Assembly (NCBI RefSeq): GCF_000306235.2
Contig: NZ_AKWZ02000010.1
Location: 186,001-250,000, forward strand
Length of the DNA stretch: 64,000 nucleotides
Reading direction: 5' to 3'
Source: Leptospira fainei serovar Hurstbridge str. BUT 6
GTDB lineage: Bacteria; Spirochaetota; Leptospiria; Leptospirales; Leptospiraceae
This document shows positions 10,038 to 18,083 of this stretch, piece after piece. The position numbers and the translations under genes are program-made. The notes beneath the pieces are model-generated. The model was given only the letters and a program-made list of their open reading frames with translations, ran no database searches and was not told where the DNA came from. Every line of letters starts with the position of its first letter. The first letter of the stretch is position 1.

Positions 10038-10313
10038 GAATATCTCTCCCTATTAAAGAATTACGGAAACAAAGTTGCTATACCGTGATACAAGCAATCA
10101 ATTAAAAAAGGTCACAAGAGAATGTCGTTTGATGCTTCTCTCCAATTCCCTAAGGTATTCGTGTTATAGACGTTCGATCGTTTTTCTTTCAAAATCCATC
10201 CTTTCACGACGTACAAAGACAATATTTTTGATTCCCATCGCAAATTCAGGCGACATAGTCATCATCTGCCTGTTGATGATTATAGGGAAGCATTCGAAAT
10301 AAGCGCCATTTAA

Positions 10314-10531
10314 AAACGGATCCCATTAGATTCCATTCCGAACAAGATCATCGAACTATACTTAGGCGAATTCACCAAAGACGTCCTACGGACGGAGAAA
10401 GGAAAGAATACGAAAATCCTCATCCTTACGACCGAATCAAGCGACGCAGTGAAGAAATTGCTTACGATTTAATCGTGATTGAGGAAGCCGCTTTGGAGAG
10501 TTTCAAGCGGCGACCGATTATAAATCCTTAG
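10314..10531 (+). pseudogene. Decayed coding remnant, function not recognised
   Basis: The plus strand has a protein-like stretch open from 10314 (contains NKIIELYLGEFTKDVL and KILILTTESSDAVKK) that hits a stop at about 10470. A one-base shift there restores a continuation with DLIVIEEAALESFKRRPI ending at TAG 10529-10531. No start codon or ribosome-binding site is visible. The alternating hydrophobic strands recall a Rossmann-like or receiver fold, but I cannot name a family. The preceding stretch 10060-10313 has no convincing gene. On the minus strand it contains a short protein-like run (SPEFAMGIKNIVFVRRERM) between stops, which may be more decayed coding DNA. Confidence 0.4.
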
Positions 10532-11694
10532 ATTTTCCAGTACAATTTCTTTTTATCTAACACGTATAAAATTCCGAACCAAAGAATCACGTTACTCAAC
10601 GCATATGCTAAAGACGCGAATTCCAGCGATGGAGCCCAGACTACAAATCCTTTTTGAAACAGAAACGTCTTGAGGCTTATCGATTCTACGGAATTTTCGA
10701 TAGTGATTAAGTTCAAGACTCTGGCCCAAATTCCCGATGCAAAGAATACGAGAATCGCGTTCCGACCGAAAGGAATCCAAGGCGCGAATACTAAATCTCT
10801 GTTTTTCATAGAAATCGATTCGAGAAAAAGAAATAGAGCCAGCAAGAGAGCGGCTAACCCTCCAGTCCATAATACATAGCTTGAAGTCCAGAGACTTTTG
10901 TTCATCGGAAAGAACTGATGCCAAATCCACCCTACAGCCATAATTACGATCGCAGCAATGCAGAAATTAAATGCAGTTTTTTGAATGTTCCTTTTCGTAT
11001 CGGAATCCTTTTTCAAACCCTCTCCAAAAAACGTTCCTAACAACGTAGTGGCAACTGCGCTGAAAGAACTAAGTAAACCCTCCGGATCCCAGGTTTTAGA
11101 GGATTTCCAGAGATGATTTTCTCCGAAAACAATTCGATCCAGCCAAGCCCCCCAATCCTTTCCGGGCGACAAACTCGCTGAATCAGAACTGGGCGGCGGA
11201 ACGAATCCTAGTAAGATCCAATATCCCAAGAGAATCGATAAGCAAATCGTTATGCGAATACGGAAATTTGTGGAACGGTAGATAATCGCGGAAATGAAAT
11301 AGACCAACCCGATTCGCTGAAGCACTCCGGGAATTCTCAATCGGTCGAAACTCCACTCTCCGAACCAATGCAAGAACAGTCCGATTATAATTAGGAGCGA
11401 AGCCCGTTTCAGGATTTTAAAAAAAGTTCCCCCGTTCCCGACTGCGGAAAACGGAATCGAAACACCGACCGAAAAGAGGAAAAAAGGAAAAACTAAATCG
11501 GTCGGTGTGCACCCAAACCACTTCGCGTGTCTCAGCGGTAAATAAATAGCCGACCAGGACCCCGGATTATTTACGAGAATCATGCCGGCAACGGTAAATC
11601 CTCGCAACGCATCGATGGATAAAAGTCTCTTACTGACGGACAAGTCGTTTAATGATTCTTGTTTCACGAAATGTATTTCGTTTCTGATTTTCAC
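10528..11694 (-). CDS. NagX/HGSNAT-like membrane acyltransferase family protein (DUF1624/DUF5009)
   Basis: About 388 residues with roughly ten hydrophobic helices. The N-terminus has the family signature SIDALRGFTVAGMILVNNPG followed by a short loop and TDLVFPFFLFSVGVSI, as in heparan-alpha-glucosaminide acetyltransferase-like and NagX proteins. In those, the membrane enzyme or transporter acts on amino-sugar or glycan substrates. I use the GTG at 11694, which overlaps the stop of the upstream gene by 4 nt (GTGA). A TTG at 11727 and a GTG at 11667 are alternatives. It lies downstream of a DUF2804 gene in the same transcription unit. The substrate is unknown. Confidence 0.75.
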   Translation of the reverse strand: MKIRNEIHFVKQESLNDLSVSKRLLSIDALRGFTVAGMILVNNPGSWSAIYLPLRHAKWFGCTPTDLVFPFFLFSVGVSIPFSAVGNGGTFFKILKRASLLIIIGLFLHWFGEWSFDRLRIPGVLQRIGLVYFISAIIYRSTNFRIRITICLSILLGYWILLGFVPPPSSDSASLSPGKDWGAWLDRIVFGENHLWKSSKTWDPEGLLSSFSAVATTLLGTFFGEGLKKDSDTKRNIQKTAFNFCIAAIVIMAVGWIWHQFFPMNKSLWTSSYVLWTGGLAALLLALFLFLESISMKNRDLVFAPWIPFGRNAILVFFASGIWARVLNLITIENSVESISLKTFLFQKGFVVWAPSLEFASLAYALSNVILWFGILYVLDKKKLYWKI

Positions 11695-12713
11695 CAAAGA
11701 GAGCGATGAAATTCGGTAAAACCCCAAACATTCTTAAAAGAAATCTCCTTCCCCTGATCCGGTCGGAATGTTCCGGAGAATTTTCCCACAAATTGTCTAA
11801 AATACAATTTTGTAAAAATAAGATTCATCTTTTCTCGACGTTCTCCCGCCGGTTTGAATTCCAATCTTAGTCTGCCCGCTTCATCCCATAAACGCCACGG
11901 TTTATACGGATCTTCTTGCGAAAAATCGAAAATGCAGCGATCTACTCTTTGCTGCTTCGCATTAATCCAGAAAGCATTCTCGGAAAAGAAACTTTCGTTT
12001 ACCAATGCGGCAAAATTCGCTCCGATCTTAGTTTTATTGGGTAGAACGGAGGAAAAAGCGGCCCAATACCAATTTGTTTCCCTTCTTAGATATCCGCCCG
12101 ACCAATCATACACTAAAGTCGATTTATTAGGATCTCTTACTAGTTCCTTCTCTAAGTATCGAACGGAGAGACGGGTCGGCAATAACGGAGAGCATTTCTC
12201 AGTGAACGTCCAACGAGTCGGTTCGGACGGGTTCAACACTCTCAAAGGATTGTGCGTGTTTAGAGAATAAGGGAATTCTCCGGAAATCTTGAGCTTTCCG
12301 TCGAAATTCGCCTCTAAGGACAAAATTCCTTCGGAATGCGATTTACGAATCTCTAAGAATGATTTCCCTTTCTTAAATTGAATCTGATACTCATCCGGAT
12401 TCGCCGGGAATTTTAAGGCTAAACCAAGATCCGGCCCTTTAGTATCGAATTCATATACTTTGCCTTCGTCAAAGCGATATAGATAAGCGAACACATTATA
12501 AGCGTAGCCGAGGCTGACTGCAGCAATTCCGACTATCGAATCCTCCATCAGGAGACCGAGATAATTGAATGTATGGAATGAAAATCGCCTTTTTAATCCT
12601 GTAATCTCCTTTCCGAAAAAATCCAGAAGGCGGAAATCGCTATGATTAAATTCGATCGGAGTTTCCCATACGCCGTACCGAACTTGATTATCGGGCCCGA
12701 TGATTTTGTTCAT
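11691..12713 (-). CDS. DUF2804-family protein
   Basis: About 340 residues, the usual size for DUF2804. Typical features are the central DWSGGYLRRETNWYWA motif and many beta-strand-like aromatic stretches; the family has no established activity, though its beta-rich look suggests a lipocalin-like fold. I chose the ATG at 12713. A TTG at 12752 would add 13 residues. No signal peptide is visible. It is translationally coupled to the NagX-like membrane protein and is divergent from the gene at 12849, with about 135 nt for promoters between them. The assignment rests on motif memory and is moderately sure. Confidence 0.7.
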   Translation of the reverse strand: MNKIIGPDNQVRYGVWETPIEFNHSDFRLLDFFGKEITGLKRRFSFHTFNYLGLLMEDSIVGIAAVSLGYAYNVFAYLYRFDEGKVYEFDTKGPDLGLALKFPANPDEYQIQFKKGKSFLEIRKSHSEGILSLEANFDGKLKISGEFPYSLNTHNPLRVLNPSEPTRWTFTEKCSPLLPTRLSVRYLEKELVRDPNKSTLVYDWSGGYLRRETNWYWAAFSSVLPNKTKIGANFAALVNESFFSENAFWINAKQQRVDRCIFDFSQEDPYKPWRLWDEAGRLRLEFKPAGERREKMNLIFTKLYFRQFVGKFSGTFRPDQGKEISFKNVWGFTEFHRSLW

Positions 12714-12848
12714 ATGTCCGATCGAGTTTTGAGGCTCTGGCGGAAAAATCAATGGATTTCCGACTCACCCGGCAAATCTGCTTTACTTTTCGCTTTTTCC
12801 TCCGAGTATAGACATACCAAGCGTTAGGAAAAAAAGCAAAGCCATCCT

Positions 12849-13736
12849 ATGGGAGAAGTCCAGAGCAAGCACCCAAGTAGCAGCGATCTGCTCGAGCCTT
12901 CAGATCTCAAAACCTTAAAAGACAAGAAGACTTCGCGGGAAATTTCTCTCCTGCTATATCGGGTACTCTTTCGTTCGGAAGAGGCAGGAACCGGGGCGAT
13001 TAAGATCGTTAAAGAACCGTTTATCCGCACTCATTCCAATCATCCCGAACAATTCCCCATACTCGACCGAACCAAATTCGTAAGGGATATGATCTCCTAC
13101 TTTAAAGCCTCCACCGTTCTCCCGCCGGAAAAACTAGAGTCTTTTTTTATCGGAATTCACGCCGCCTTTCAAAGTGAGATCCGTTATTTACTAGGTAAAA
13201 CGACTCAATTCACGTTCGACATCATGTTTCAGGTGATAGAGTCGATTCTTCAAGAGATGAATCATCCCGAAGATCAACGGACTGTGGACGTAAAAGACCG
13301 TGAGATCATTTTAAAACACTTTCGAGCTTATAATGATCTTTCAAAAGTTTTTAACAAAATGGGTACGTCCAAAGCGGTGATCGATAAAAAGGACGAGATC
13401 ATAACGGATATTTCGATCGCACATAAGGATATAACGATCATCTCCATAGAGAATATGTTTCGAAACATATTGGCTCAAATATTACTCTCAAGAAAATACA
13501 ATTGCGGAACTCTGATCGATAAGTGGTCGAACGAATATGGATTCGGGCCGGAGCAGGCGCATTCGATGCGGACTTATATTTCGGAAGCCGCCACTCTTAC
13601 GGATTTTCGAACTCAGTATGCGAATGCGCTGAGAGCGATCAAACCTGAGAACGAGATGGACCTGATGTTTTTACGGACGCTCTCCAATTATTACTCTTCC
13701 TGGGTCACTCAAGTTTCCGAACAAATCCCGGCTTAA
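12849..13736 (+). CDS. Conserved-looking protein of unknown function
   Basis: 295 residues, strongly charged and apparently all-helical, with no signal peptide or membrane segment. I recognise no domain. The pattern (long amphipathic helices, few Gly/Pro, no catalytic-looking motif) would suit a cytoplasmic scaffold or regulatory protein. Start ATG 12849 has no strong ribosome-binding site. The reading frame is long and uninterrupted, with codon use like its neighbours, so the gene is real. It is flanked by the divergent DUF2804 gene and a downstream DUF1801 gene, neither of which indicates its job. Confidence 0.7.
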   Translation: MGEVQSKHPSSSDLLEPSDLKTLKDKKTSREISLLLYRVLFRSEEAGTGAIKIVKEPFIRTHSNHPEQFPILDRTKFVRDMISYFKASTVLPPEKLESFFIGIHAAFQSEIRYLLGKTTQFTFDIMFQVIESILQEMNHPEDQRTVDVKDREIILKHFRAYNDLSKVFNKMGTSKAVIDKKDEIITDISIAHKDITIISIENMFRNILAQILLSRKYNCGTLIDKWSNEYGFGPEQAHSMRTYISEAATLTDFRTQYANALRAIKPENEMDLMFLRTLSNYYSSWVTQVSEQIPA

Positions 13737-13891
13737 TTCGCATGAATCGTTTTTTTGTCGCCTTGGCTAAAACGGCAAATCCTTAATAACGCTATTTTTC
13801 TCGATCCAAAAAGAGTTTGAATTTTATTCCGACCCTCTCGAAGATTTATATCTGGAAATCTGAAGACGAAGATCGTATCAAGCATCTATCT

Positions 13892-14344
13892 ATGAAACCG
13901 AAGAAAGATAATACTGATTCCAAAAAGAAGATGGAGTTCGGAACCGAAGCGGTAGCGGAAGTCTTTTATAATTACCCGGAAAGAATGCGGACCAAACTTC
14001 TTTTCTTGAGGCAATTGATTTTCGATACGGCCGCGAAGACGGAAAGCGTCGGCCCTCTGGAAGAAACCTTAAAATGGGGAGAACCCAGCTATCTAACATC
14101 CCAGACTAAAAGCGGAAGTACTATCCGTATTCATCATAGGGAATCCCAAGGAGATGAATACGGAATTTACTTTAATTGTCAGACAAGTCTGATCGCACAA
14201 TTCAAAAAGAAATACGGCAAGAAGTTTCACTTCGAGGGAAATCGAAGTATCATTTTTAAACAGAACGAACCTATCCCGGTTAAGGAGCTGCAAGATTGCA
14301 TCTCTTTAGCCTTAACGTATCATCGCAGTAAATCGAACCATTGA
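13892..14344 (+). CDS. DUF1801 domain protein (YdhG-like)
   Basis: About 150 residues. The DUF1801 signature is visible: a helical start, then ETLKWGEPSYLT, an internal beta segment ending in YGIYFNCQ, a FHFEGNRSIIF strand and a last helix. The family has an SCP/YdhG-like fold and unknown biochemical role. The frame opens at a TTG at 13817, but the ATG at 13892 fits the domain edge. The N-terminal 15 residues are Lys/Asp-rich and probably disordered. It appears monocistronic. Confidence 0.8.
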   Translation: MKPKKDNTDSKKKMEFGTEAVAEVFYNYPERMRTKLLFLRQLIFDTAAKTESVGPLEETLKWGEPSYLTSQTKSGSTIRIHHRESQGDEYGIYFNCQTSLIAQFKKKYGKKFHFEGNRSIIFKQNEPIPVKELQDCISLALTYHRSKSNH

Positions 14345-14382
14345 GAAAATCCGCCTTTCTTTCAATTTGAGATAAGGAAAAC

Positions 14383-14416
14383 TAATTGTAACGAAAGAAT
14401 AAAATCGCTACAATTA
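14383..14416. promoter_or_regulatory. Perfect 8-bp inverted repeat upstream of the HD-domain gene
   Basis: TAATTGTA (14383-14390) and its exact complement TACAATTA (14409-14416) are separated by 18 nt, giving about 26 nt centre to centre, 80 nt before the ATG at 14496. Such spacing could let a dimeric repressor bind, or form a weak RNA hairpin. There is no U-tract, so it is not a terminator. Functional meaning is inference. Confidence 0.35.
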
Positions 14417-14495
14417 ATCTCCTGCAGGATATGCGAAAAAGCTCCGTATCTCCGCTTCAAAGCGAATCTTCTGAAAATGATAGGAGAGCAGATCG

Positions 14496-15113
14496 ATGTT
14501 AAGAGAAGAGTTTTATAGAACTGCAAGTAAGTATTCCGAATTAAAAGGCGTAATCGACGCTTTATGGACCGAAATCAATTTAAACTATTCTGAAAGCCAC
14601 AGACATTATCATACACTTGCACATCTAAGCTCCTTTCTGGAAAGATTGAAGACCGTAGAGACAAGAATTCAAGATTGGGACAGCATGCTATTGGCGATGT
14701 TTTATCACGATATTATCTATGATCCTAAAGATTTCCGAAACGAAGAAAATAGCGCAGGACTGGCGGAAGAGAGATTAACCCGGATCAACGCGCCGAAGCT
14801 GCTTATCTTTAAGGTTAAGGACCTCATTCTCGCCACCAAAATACACAGAGCCCAGGATGATCCGGATATCCGTTATTTTTTAGATTGCGACTTATCGATT
14901 TTAGGCGCGAACAAATCCGAATACCTGCAATACGCCCGAAGCATTCGAAACGAATATAAGGAATATTCCGACGAAGAGTATTCTTCCGGTAGGAAAAAGG
15001 TATTGGAATACTTTTTACAAATGGAACGGATCTTTAGTAGTCCGGAATTTTTTGAGACCTTCGAGACGCAAGCTAGAGCTAATTTAAGTTCCGAACTCGA
15101 AGAATTAGGATAG
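14496..15113 (+). CDS. HD-domain predicted metal-dependent phosphohydrolase
   Basis: 205 residues. The N-terminal segment has the metal-ligand His cluster RHYHTLAHLSSF, then the HD dyad in MFYHDIIYDP, and later CDLSILG and the conserved EYKEYSDEEY stretch, as in a widespread family of predicted HD hydrolases. Reaction and substrate are unknown; HD proteins typically cleave phosphoester bonds in nucleotides. Start ATG 14496 is preceded by TAGGAGAG. The gene converges on the minus-strand membrane protein 7 nt downstream. Confidence 0.85.
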   Translation: MLREEFYRTASKYSELKGVIDALWTEINLNYSESHRHYHTLAHLSSFLERLKTVETRIQDWDSMLLAMFYHDIIYDPKDFRNEENSAGLAEERLTRINAPKLLIFKVKDLILATKIHRAQDDPDIRYFLDCDLSILGANKSEYLQYARSIRNEYKEYSDEEYSSGRKKVLEYFLQMERIFSSPEFFETFETQARANLSSELEELG

Positions 15114-15120
15114 TCTTTTG

Positions 15121-15702
15121 TTATCCAAGCCTCTTTAGGGAAAAGCCCAAGCAATAGCAGGCGCCGGCTAGCACAAAATGGTATATATCGACTTTTAAAA
15201 TACCGGCCGCCTCCCCTGCCGTTCCGATCGCAAGACCGGCAAGAATGAATAATAAAGACCCGAGAATTCCGTACATTGCGGCTGGTTTGTGAGCACCATT
15301 ATATCGCTTAACACAGGAGGCGATGATAGTTATAAAAGACACTGCTCCTATGAATGTGGAGTAACCACCTAAACCCATCCAACGATCGACTAACGACATC
15401 AAAACGAGAAAGAGAGAGATCGTAATCCAATTCCTACGGCTGATTCTTCCGAAAGTTCCGCTAAAAAAAGCAAGACCGATCCAAGGAACTCCAACCTCGG
15501 CTGCAAATCTAATCACTATTCTATAGATAGGTTCGATTACCGAAACCCCTGCAAAAAATAAACTCCCGAGAGCGGCGCCGATAGCGATGGAATAAAATCC
15601 CCAGGCCCCGCTTTGTTTATTCCAGTTCCCGTGAAGCCGGAATCCCGTCCAAGCAGCAAAGGCGGCCAGGATAAAATCGGATATAACTGTGCTGGTTTGC
15701 AT
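15121..15702 (-). CDS. Polytopic membrane protein of unknown function
   Basis: 193 residues with about six or seven hydrophobic helices (for example VISDFILAAFAAWTGF, WITISLFLVLMSLV and FILAGLAIGTA). Small residues are frequent inside the helices, and short loops carry Arg/Lys. I do not recognise a specific family. It has no catalytic motif I can point to. Start is the ATG at 15702. It is convergent with the HD hydrolase gene and divergent from the aldo/keto reductase, so it is probably transcribed alone. Confidence 0.65.
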   Translation of the reverse strand: MQTSTVISDFILAAFAAWTGFRLHGNWNKQSGAWGFYSIAIGAALGSLFFAGVSVIEPIYRIVIRFAAEVGVPWIGLAFFSGTFGRISRRNWITISLFLVLMSLVDRWMGLGGYSTFIGAVSFITIIASCVKRYNGAHKPAAMYGILGSLLFILAGLAIGTAGEAAGILKVDIYHFVLAGACYCLGFSLKRLG

Positions 15703-15853
15703 GAGGGGTATTGAACAAAAGACTCGATAAATTGCAAGTCCGATTGAGACTTCTTTCGCTCTAGGATATATCCGGATTCAAAATAAACATTCATTCGGAA
15801 TCAGTGTGGTTTCCAATCGAACCGAATCGATTCGGAGCAGTCTAATTTCCCGT

Positions 15854-16675
15854 ATGTCAAAACCACCCTTAACGCAATCGATTCAACTGAATAACGGAAT
15901 ACGGATGCCGGTTATAGGCCTCGGAGTCTGGAAAACTAAATCGGGAAAGGAATGCAGAGACGCGGTTAACTGGGCTCTCGAAGCAGGTTATCGTCATATC
16001 GATACCGCAAAAATTTATGGAAACGAGCAGGATGTCGGCGCGGCAATCAAGGAAAGCGGAATCCTTAGAAATGAAATCTTTGTGACCACTAAATTATGGA
16101 ATTCCGACCAAAAGGAACCGCGCAAAAATTTGGAAATTTCCTTAAAGAGTTTAGGTTTGGATTCGATCGATTTATATCTAATTCATTTTCCCGTCGCAGG
16201 AACAAGAAAGCAAGCGTGGAGAGAGTTGGAAAAACTTTATGATGAAGGTTTGGTAAAATCCATAGGAGTCAGCAATTACACGATTTCTCATTTAGAGGAA
16301 CTCCTTCCGAAAGCGGAAATCATTCCTGCGGTAAACCAAGTGGAATTCCATCCCTTCTTGAATCAAAAAGAATTGGCTGCTAAATGCAAGGAGAACGGAA
16401 TTATCTTAGAAGCATATAGTCCCCTAGCCCACGGGAGAAAAATTAACGATCCAAAATTAGTCTCGATTGCTCGAAAAATCGGGAAGACTCCGGCGCAAGT
16501 TTTGATTCGCTGGGCGATCGATAAAGGATTTGTCGTAATTCCCAAATCGGTAAAAAAAGAACGGTTGGAAGAAAACGCGCAAGTATTCGATTTCTCCTTA
16601 TCTGAAAGCGAACTGCAAGAAATGGAATCCTGGAATGAAGATTTCAGAACATGTTGGGATCCGACAGACGCCTGA
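15854..16675 (+). CDS. Aldo/keto reductase
   Basis: About 273 residues, typical for the NADPH-dependent AKR family (2,5-diketo-gluconate reductase/prostaglandin F synthase branch). The catalytic tetrad is visible: Asp and Tyr in [11 protein letters not shown], Lys in [10 protein letters not shown], and His in LIHFPV. The cofactor-binding end shows [22 protein letters not shown] chose the ATG at 15854; an earlier GTG at 15806 would add 16 residues unlike the family. The CGCCTGA/TCAGGCG hairpin that follows (around 16669-16696) is trailed by A residues rather than T residues. Confidence 0.9.
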   Translation: MSKPPLTQSIQLNNGIRMPVIGLGVWKTKSGKECRDAVNWALEAGYRHIDTAKIYGNEQDVGAAIKESGILRNEIFVTTKLWNSDQKEPRKNLEISLKSLGLDSIDLYLIHFPVAGTRKQAWRELEKLYDEGLVKSIGVSNYTISHLEELLPKAEIIPAVNQVEFHPFLNQKELAAKCKENGIILEAYSPLAHGRKINDPKLVSIARKIGKTPAQVLIRWAIDKGFVVIPKSVKKERLEENAQVFDFSLSESELQEMESWNEDFRTCWDPTDA

Positions 16676-16704
16676 TCCTTCCGGCCGAGTCAGGCGAAAA
16701 AAGA

Positions 16705-16733
16705 TTGACATTTGAGAATAGCCGTCGTCTAAA
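16705..16733 (+). promoter_or_regulatory. Putative sigma70-type promoter for the MarR gene
   Basis: TTGACA (16705-16710) is a perfect -35 hexamer. A 17 nt spacer leads to TCTAAA (16728-16733), a weak -10. Nearby TATAGA at longer spacing is an alternative. It lies 50 nt before the MarR ATG. Confidence 0.4.
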
Positions 16734-16759
16734 TATAGATAGTTCATTCTTAAACTAAT

Positions 16760-17209
16760 ATGGGAAGTCATTTCAAAGGAAAGCCGAGAGACGTCAAGAT
16801 CCTAGATGCGTATATCAAGTTAGGTCGTTGCACCGATTCGATCCGCTCTATGGAAGATAAAGTCTTGAGTCAGTTCGGCTTGACGAGCGGTCAATTTGGC
16901 TGTTTGGAAACTTTGCATCACCTCGGTCCGATGTGTCAGAAAGAAATCGGACAGAAGATTTTTTCCTGCGAGGGGAATATCACTCAAATCGTGGATAACC
17001 TTGAAAAAAGAGGACTTGTCCAACGAGTTCGAAGTGAGGAAGATAGAAGATACTTTATCGTCAATCTTACCGACTCCGGAAAAGAACTTATCTGCAAGGT
17101 TTTCCCTTCTTACTTAGAGCATCTTAAAGATCGAATGTCTCCCCTTTCCGATGATGACTTAAAACAACTGGGACAAATCTGTAAGACCGTCGGTCTTCGG
17201 GACCTTTAA
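16760..17209 (+). CDS. MarR-family transcriptional regulator
   Basis: 149 residues, the usual length. The winged helix is clear: [17 protein letters not shown] leads into the helix-turn-helix, with [20 protein letters not shown] as recognition helix and turn, and [20 protein letters not shown] as the beta wing. MarR dimers usually repress adjacent genes and release DNA on binding a small phenolic or redox signal. Only one or two Cys lie near the DNA-binding domain, so redox sensing cannot be assumed. It sits 105 nt upstream of a DoxX gene on the same strand, a common pairing. Confidence 0.9.
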   Translation: MGSHFKGKPRDVKILDAYIKLGRCTDSIRSMEDKVLSQFGLTSGQFGCLETLHHLGPMCQKEIGQKIFSCEGNITQIVDNLEKRGLVQRVRSEEDRRYFIVNLTDSGKELICKVFPSYLEHLKDRMSPLSDDDLKQLGQICKTVGLRDL

Positions 17210-17253
17210 AGGATAGGAGGAGCCAATGTTTTTTGGATTTTTCGGACCATTAC

Positions 17254-17265
17254 TTTAATATTAAA
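17254..17265. promoter_or_regulatory. 12-bp palindrome between MarR and DoxX genes, candidate operator
   Basis: TTTAATATTAAA is a perfect palindrome in the intergenic region, 50 nt upstream of the DoxX start. MarR proteins usually bind AT-rich palindromes of similar size. A partly similar TTCTTAAACTAAT lies just upstream of the MarR start. The assignment as operator is inference. Confidence 0.35.
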
Positions 17266-17314
17266 CTATACAACAATAGATTATATACTATCAAATCATT
17301 TGGAGGATTTTGAT

Positions 17315-17755
17315 ATGATCGAAAGAATTTTTAAAACCGATAAAGACATAACGTCTTTTATTTTGCGAATCGTATTAGCCGTCGTGTTTTTCCCGCATGG
17401 AGCGCAAAAAGTATTGGGCTGGTTCGGAGGTTACGGGTTTTCAGGAACGTTAGGCTTCTTTGCCGCGCAAGGAACTCCTACGCTACTCGTTCTTCTTTTG
17501 TTTGCAGCGGAATTTCTCGGTCCGATCGGTCTCGTACTCGGGCTAATGACAAGAGTCGCTGCCGCAGGCATTGCGGTCGCAATGTCCGTAGCTTTGTTAG
17601 TGCATATTCCGCACGGATTTTTTATTAACTGGGCGGGAAATCAGCAAGGTGAAGGCATCGAATTCCACATCCTAGCGATCGCGATTTCGATCGCACTTCT
17701 AATCAAAGGATCAGGTTGGGCATCGATCGACGGAATTATCGCTAACGGAAAATAA
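17315..17755 (+). CDS. DoxX-family membrane protein
   Basis: About 146 residues with four hydrophobic helices: IVLAVVFFPHGAQKVLGWFGG begins TM1, followed by LLVLLLFAAEFLGPIGLVLGL and VAAAGIAVAMSVALLVHI, with a final helix near the C-terminus. This is the DoxX/DoxD-like pattern. Members associate with thiosulfate or quinone oxidation in some archaea, and with oxidative-stress complexes in mycobacteria. The ATG at 17315 follows TTTGGAGG at good spacing; a TTG at 17300 is less likely. Regulation by the upstream MarR protein is likely but inferred. Confidence 0.88.
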   Translation: MIERIFKTDKDITSFILRIVLAVVFFPHGAQKVLGWFGGYGFSGTLGFFAAQGTPTLLVLLLFAAEFLGPIGLVLGLMTRVAAAGIAVAMSVALLVHIPHGFFINWAGNQQGEGIEFHILAIAISIALLIKGSGWASIDGIIANGK

Positions 17756-17846
17756 AATTTTAAAATATAAAACGCCGACATATTGATGCATTAGGATACG
17801 AAAACGCTATCCGTCGAATTGCTGCATACCTAACTACCGAAATTTT

Positions 17847-17871
17847 GAGGGCCATGAGCCCTCTTTTTTTT
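17847..17871 (+). terminator. Intrinsic terminator after the DoxX gene
   Basis: GAGGGC (17847-17852), loop CATGA, GCCCTC (17858-17863), then eight T residues. This is a textbook rho-independent terminator 90 nt after the DoxX stop. The rest of the gap up to 18083 is AT-rich and holds no gene I can support. Confidence 0.85.
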
Positions 17872-18083
17872 CTCATGTGTTCCGTCCTGACATTTTTTCC
17901 TCAATTAAGTGACATTAGTCAAAAAGGGTTAATAAACAACATACTATATATTAAGAAACCTGCAATTCCTGATGAAAATCAAAAATAGAATATCTCCTAT
18001 TCGTTCTTATTTTTTTATCCTATCTTCATCGGAAAGCAAAAAGGAATATTTTTCGGTTCAAAGATAGTCTATTATTGCTGATT

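Noticed and set aside
10075..10302. 75-residue plus-strand frame upstream of the PAS kinase
   Set aside because: No ribosome-binding site, basic/Ser-rich composition, and no domain; the opposite strand looks slightly more protein-like but is broken by stops.
16669..16696. CGCCTGA/TCAGGCG hairpin after the aldo/keto reductase considered as a terminator
   Set aside because: It is followed by A residues rather than T residues on the plus strand, and no T-run lies on the other side for the minus strand.
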